Below are positions 5,850 through 7,714 of a stretch of DNA of 7,714 nucleotides, piece after piece (position 1 is the first letter of the stretch; each line of letters begins with the position of its first letter). The stretch is from NCBI GenBank assembly GCA_016868095.1, contig VGHV01000109.1:1-7714 (forward strand), in the 5' to 3' direction. The DNA comes from Betaproteobacteria bacterium (GTDB taxonomy: Bacteria > Pseudomonadota > Gammaproteobacteria > Burkholderiales > Burkholderiaceae_E). Made by a program: the position numbers and the translations under genes. The notes under the pieces are model-generated. The model worked only from the letters and a program-made list of their open reading frames with translations. It made no database searches and was not told the DNA's origin.

Positions 5850-7714
5850 TCACCGAGTACTCAGCGGGATCCATTGTTCTTGAGCACGCAGATCTTTCGC
5901 CTTGGGGTTCATACGCAAGGGCCGATCGCGGACGTCGGCCCATTCGTTGTTCATGTTTCGGTAGCTGGGCATAAAAAACCAGCCTGACTGTCCTGTTTGA
6001 AGCACATAGCGCGAAGCCTCAGTGCTTGATAAGTCGAAAATAAAACGCAAACTTGCGGCATGTTGATTTCGGTAAGGTTCATCGCGGCTCGACAATGAAA
6101 GCCGGCCCACATTAATGGTGTAGGTTTCACCATCGCTGGGTACACGCAGCTCAAACAGTGAACTTAAGCCAGGCATATTTGAAAAAGGTCGATGGCTGCT
6201 AACTGCAGGATGCAGTCTCCCCCATGTCCAGGTAAGCGGATTATCACCATAGCGTTTTGCTAGCTGGTCTAAGGCGTCGTCCCAGGCAAGCGCCAACATC
6301 ATCGAGCAACTTTCTATAACTTGAGTCGTCCGATCATCGCACCATGACTCATCCTTCGTTGATACGATGTGCTCAATGGCCGTTCGAAAGTCACGCCGAC
6401 CATAGTGTCTCGACCAAAGACCCGCGCCCAAGTCATCAGACAGTATGCGCCTCGTCAATGCATCGACCCAGGCAATCGCCAGGCTTGGCCCCACCGATGA
6501 TCGATCCATATCACCCGCAAATCCTTCAAGCAAAGGCCATGCTTTTGCATGCAGCGGGTGCTTACTTTGTGGCTTGCCCATTTTTTTGATTAAAGTATCA
6601 AGCGACTTTGAATAACGGTCAGCTTGGATAGATCGCATGCTCTCAATCGTATGACGGTCTTCTTTTAAGAGCAATTCAGTGATGCGATCCTTACGATCGC
6701 GTCGCGCGAAATCATGACCCAAAAAAGCAGCGTGATCGGGCTTTTCGTTAGCAGTGGCAAAAACCGCACCCTCTGCAAGAATGTCCCTACGGTTCTTGTG
6801 AGGCAATTGATCAAAGCTCAAAAATCCATCCCAAGCAAATCTGGGATCCCAGCCTGGAACCGGTGCAACACCAGCAAGCTTATCTTCCTTGCGCTTAGGC
6901 ACAAGTCCGGCAACCTGGTAGGCTACATCACCCTGCAAATCAGCCATGACAACGTTTTGGGCTGGTGCTTGATAAAGACGCAAGGCATCGCGCAACTGCT
7001 CAATATTGCTTGCCTGAGCCATTGCTATGGAGGCCTCAAGACTTAGATTATCTTCAGCAAGAGCCGTCCACCGCAGGGCCAGCGCATAGCGGCTTGGATC
7101 GACTTGTGCTTGCAAAGCTTCATTCACATCCGATATCACTGGCCCATGTCGGCTGCGACGAAACACCCTTGTCTCGGCCTTGTCGCCGCGAACCCTTATT
7201 TCCTCGGTTCTTGTTTCAAAGCTTGTATAGGACTCTTGGTCTTTACCAATCATAGCGATCCGATATCGGCTTGGATCTTCGGGATGTAGTTGCTCAAGCA
7301 TTAAATCTTGAACGTCGGGTCCGGTATTGGTAAAGCCCCATGCCACGTGGCCGTTGCGACCCAAAACAACCGCGGGTATCCCGACAAGCACCGCACCGAC
7401 AACGTCAAGGCCCGGTGCACGCAAATGAGCGATATGCCATATCGAAGGCGCACTCAAGCCAAGGTGCGGATCATTGGCTAGCAAGGGCTTGCCACTGGCA
7501 GTGCGCGTACCATCAACAATCCAATTATTAGAGCCTATACCTTCGAAGGTTTCAAAGCCAGTTTCTGTAACGGCCTGCATATGAGGGCCTTTCTGCTTAC
7601 CAAGCGGGCGGTAGGCTGCCAGGTCACGGTAAAAAGCTGATAAGTCGGTTAGGACGGGCGGCATCAAGGCATTGAGTTGCGCCATCGAGAGATGACGCGC
7701 CAACTCAAATCGTG
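5850..7714 (-). CDS. Penicillin-acylase-family Ntn hydrolase, N-terminus cut by window edge
   Basis: The frame is open to the right edge (about 621 codons visible, no upstream stop), so the signal peptide and most of the alpha chain are missing. Residues here are counted from the TTG codon at 7703, which is probably not the true start. The autoprocessing site is GSNNW (57-61), with S58 (codon 7532-7530) as the expected N-terminal nucleophile of a beta chain of about 560 residues. Further family motifs are LLANDPHLGL (74-83), HVAWGFTNTGPD (119-130), RHGPV (185-189), the oxyanion-asparagine segment APAQNVVMADLQG (246-258, N250) and GRLHPAVSSHRPFS, with the C-terminal LQTGQSGWFFMPSYRN. Such enzymes are exported, self-cleaved and hydrolyse N-acyl amides: penicillins, acyl-homoserine lactones or other acylated amines. 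The natural substrate cannot be read here. It converges on the thioesterase with 20 bases between stops, so it belongs to another transcription unit. No frameshift or stop interrupts the visible part. Family is sure; substrate is unknown. Confidence 0.92.
   Translation of the reverse strand, partial: RFELARHLSMAQLNALMPPVLTDLSAFYRDLAAYRPLGKQKGPHMQAVTETGFETFEGIGSNNWIVDGTRTASGKPLLANDPHLGLSAPSIWHIAHLRAPGLDVVGAVLVGIPAVVLGRNGHVAWGFTNTGPDVQDLMLEQLHPEDPSRYRIAMIGKDQESYTSFETRTEEIRVRGDKAETRVFRRSRHGPVISDVNEALQAQVDPSRYALALRWTALAEDNLSLEASIAMAQASNIEQLRDALRLYQAPAQNVVMADLQGDVAYQVAGLVPKRKEDKLAGVAPVPGWDPRFAWDGFLSFDQLPHKNRRDILAEGAVFATANEKPDHAAFLGHDFARRDRKDRITELLLKEDRHTIESMRSIQADRYSKSLDTLIKKMGKPQSKHPLHAKAWPLLEGFAGDMDRSSVGPSLAIAWVDALTRRILSDDLGAGLWSRHYGRRDFRTAIEHIVSTKDESWCDDRTTQVIESCSMMLALAWDDALDQLAKRYGDNPLTWTWGRLHPAVSSHRPFSNMPGLSSLFELRVPSDGETYTINVGRLSLSSRDEPYRNQHAASLRFIFDLSSTEASRYVLQTGQSGWFFMPSYRNMNNEWADVRDRPLRMNPKAKDLRAQEQWIPLSTR

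Overview
The window looks like a piece of a betaproteobacterial chromosome, most likely Burkholderiales (Alcaligenaceae- or Comamonadaceae-like). That assignment is inference. It rests on two separate Bug/TctC-type periplasmic binding proteins beside a tcuA-tcuB pair, a family strongly expanded in that order, and on the moderate GC content and tight gene packing. No RNA genes, transposases, phage genes or CRISPR arrays are visible.

Layout. Positions 4902 down to 1 on the minus strand form one probable operon, transcribed in this order: an SDR-family protein with a non-canonical active site, a Bug/TctC binding protein, TcuA (FAD-dependent tricarballylate dehydrogenase family), TcuB (membrane Fe-S/heme partner), and a second Bug/TctC protein cut by the left edge. 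The four genes from the first Bug gene onward are separated by only 2-10 bases, so they are surely co-transcribed and probably translationally coupled. The SDR gene precedes them by 112 bases, and this gap holds three copies of a 15-bp tandem repeat. A TesB-like acyl-CoA thioesterase (plus strand) diverges from the SDR gene across only 42 bases. It converges on a penicillin-acylase-family Ntn hydrolase (minus strand) that runs off the right edge. The two convergent stop codons are 20 bases apart and sit at a pair of nearly identical AT-only-core palindromes.

How the genes may work together. The Bug proteins would capture a carboxylate in the periplasm. TcuA would oxidise a tricarballylate- or citrate-like acid, and TcuB would pass electrons from the TcuA flavin to the membrane quinone pool. 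The SDR and thioesterase may act on downstream or CoA-linked intermediates, but nothing in the sequence proves this. No TctA/TctB membrane subunits, TcuC-type permease or LysR regulator are present, so the transporter and regulator must lie outside the window if they exist. The acylase may belong to a separate transcription unit. Most genes are recognisable family members. The parts that stand out are the TcuAB operon bracketed by two Bug genes, the SDR lacking its catalytic tyrosine, and the two short repeat structures.
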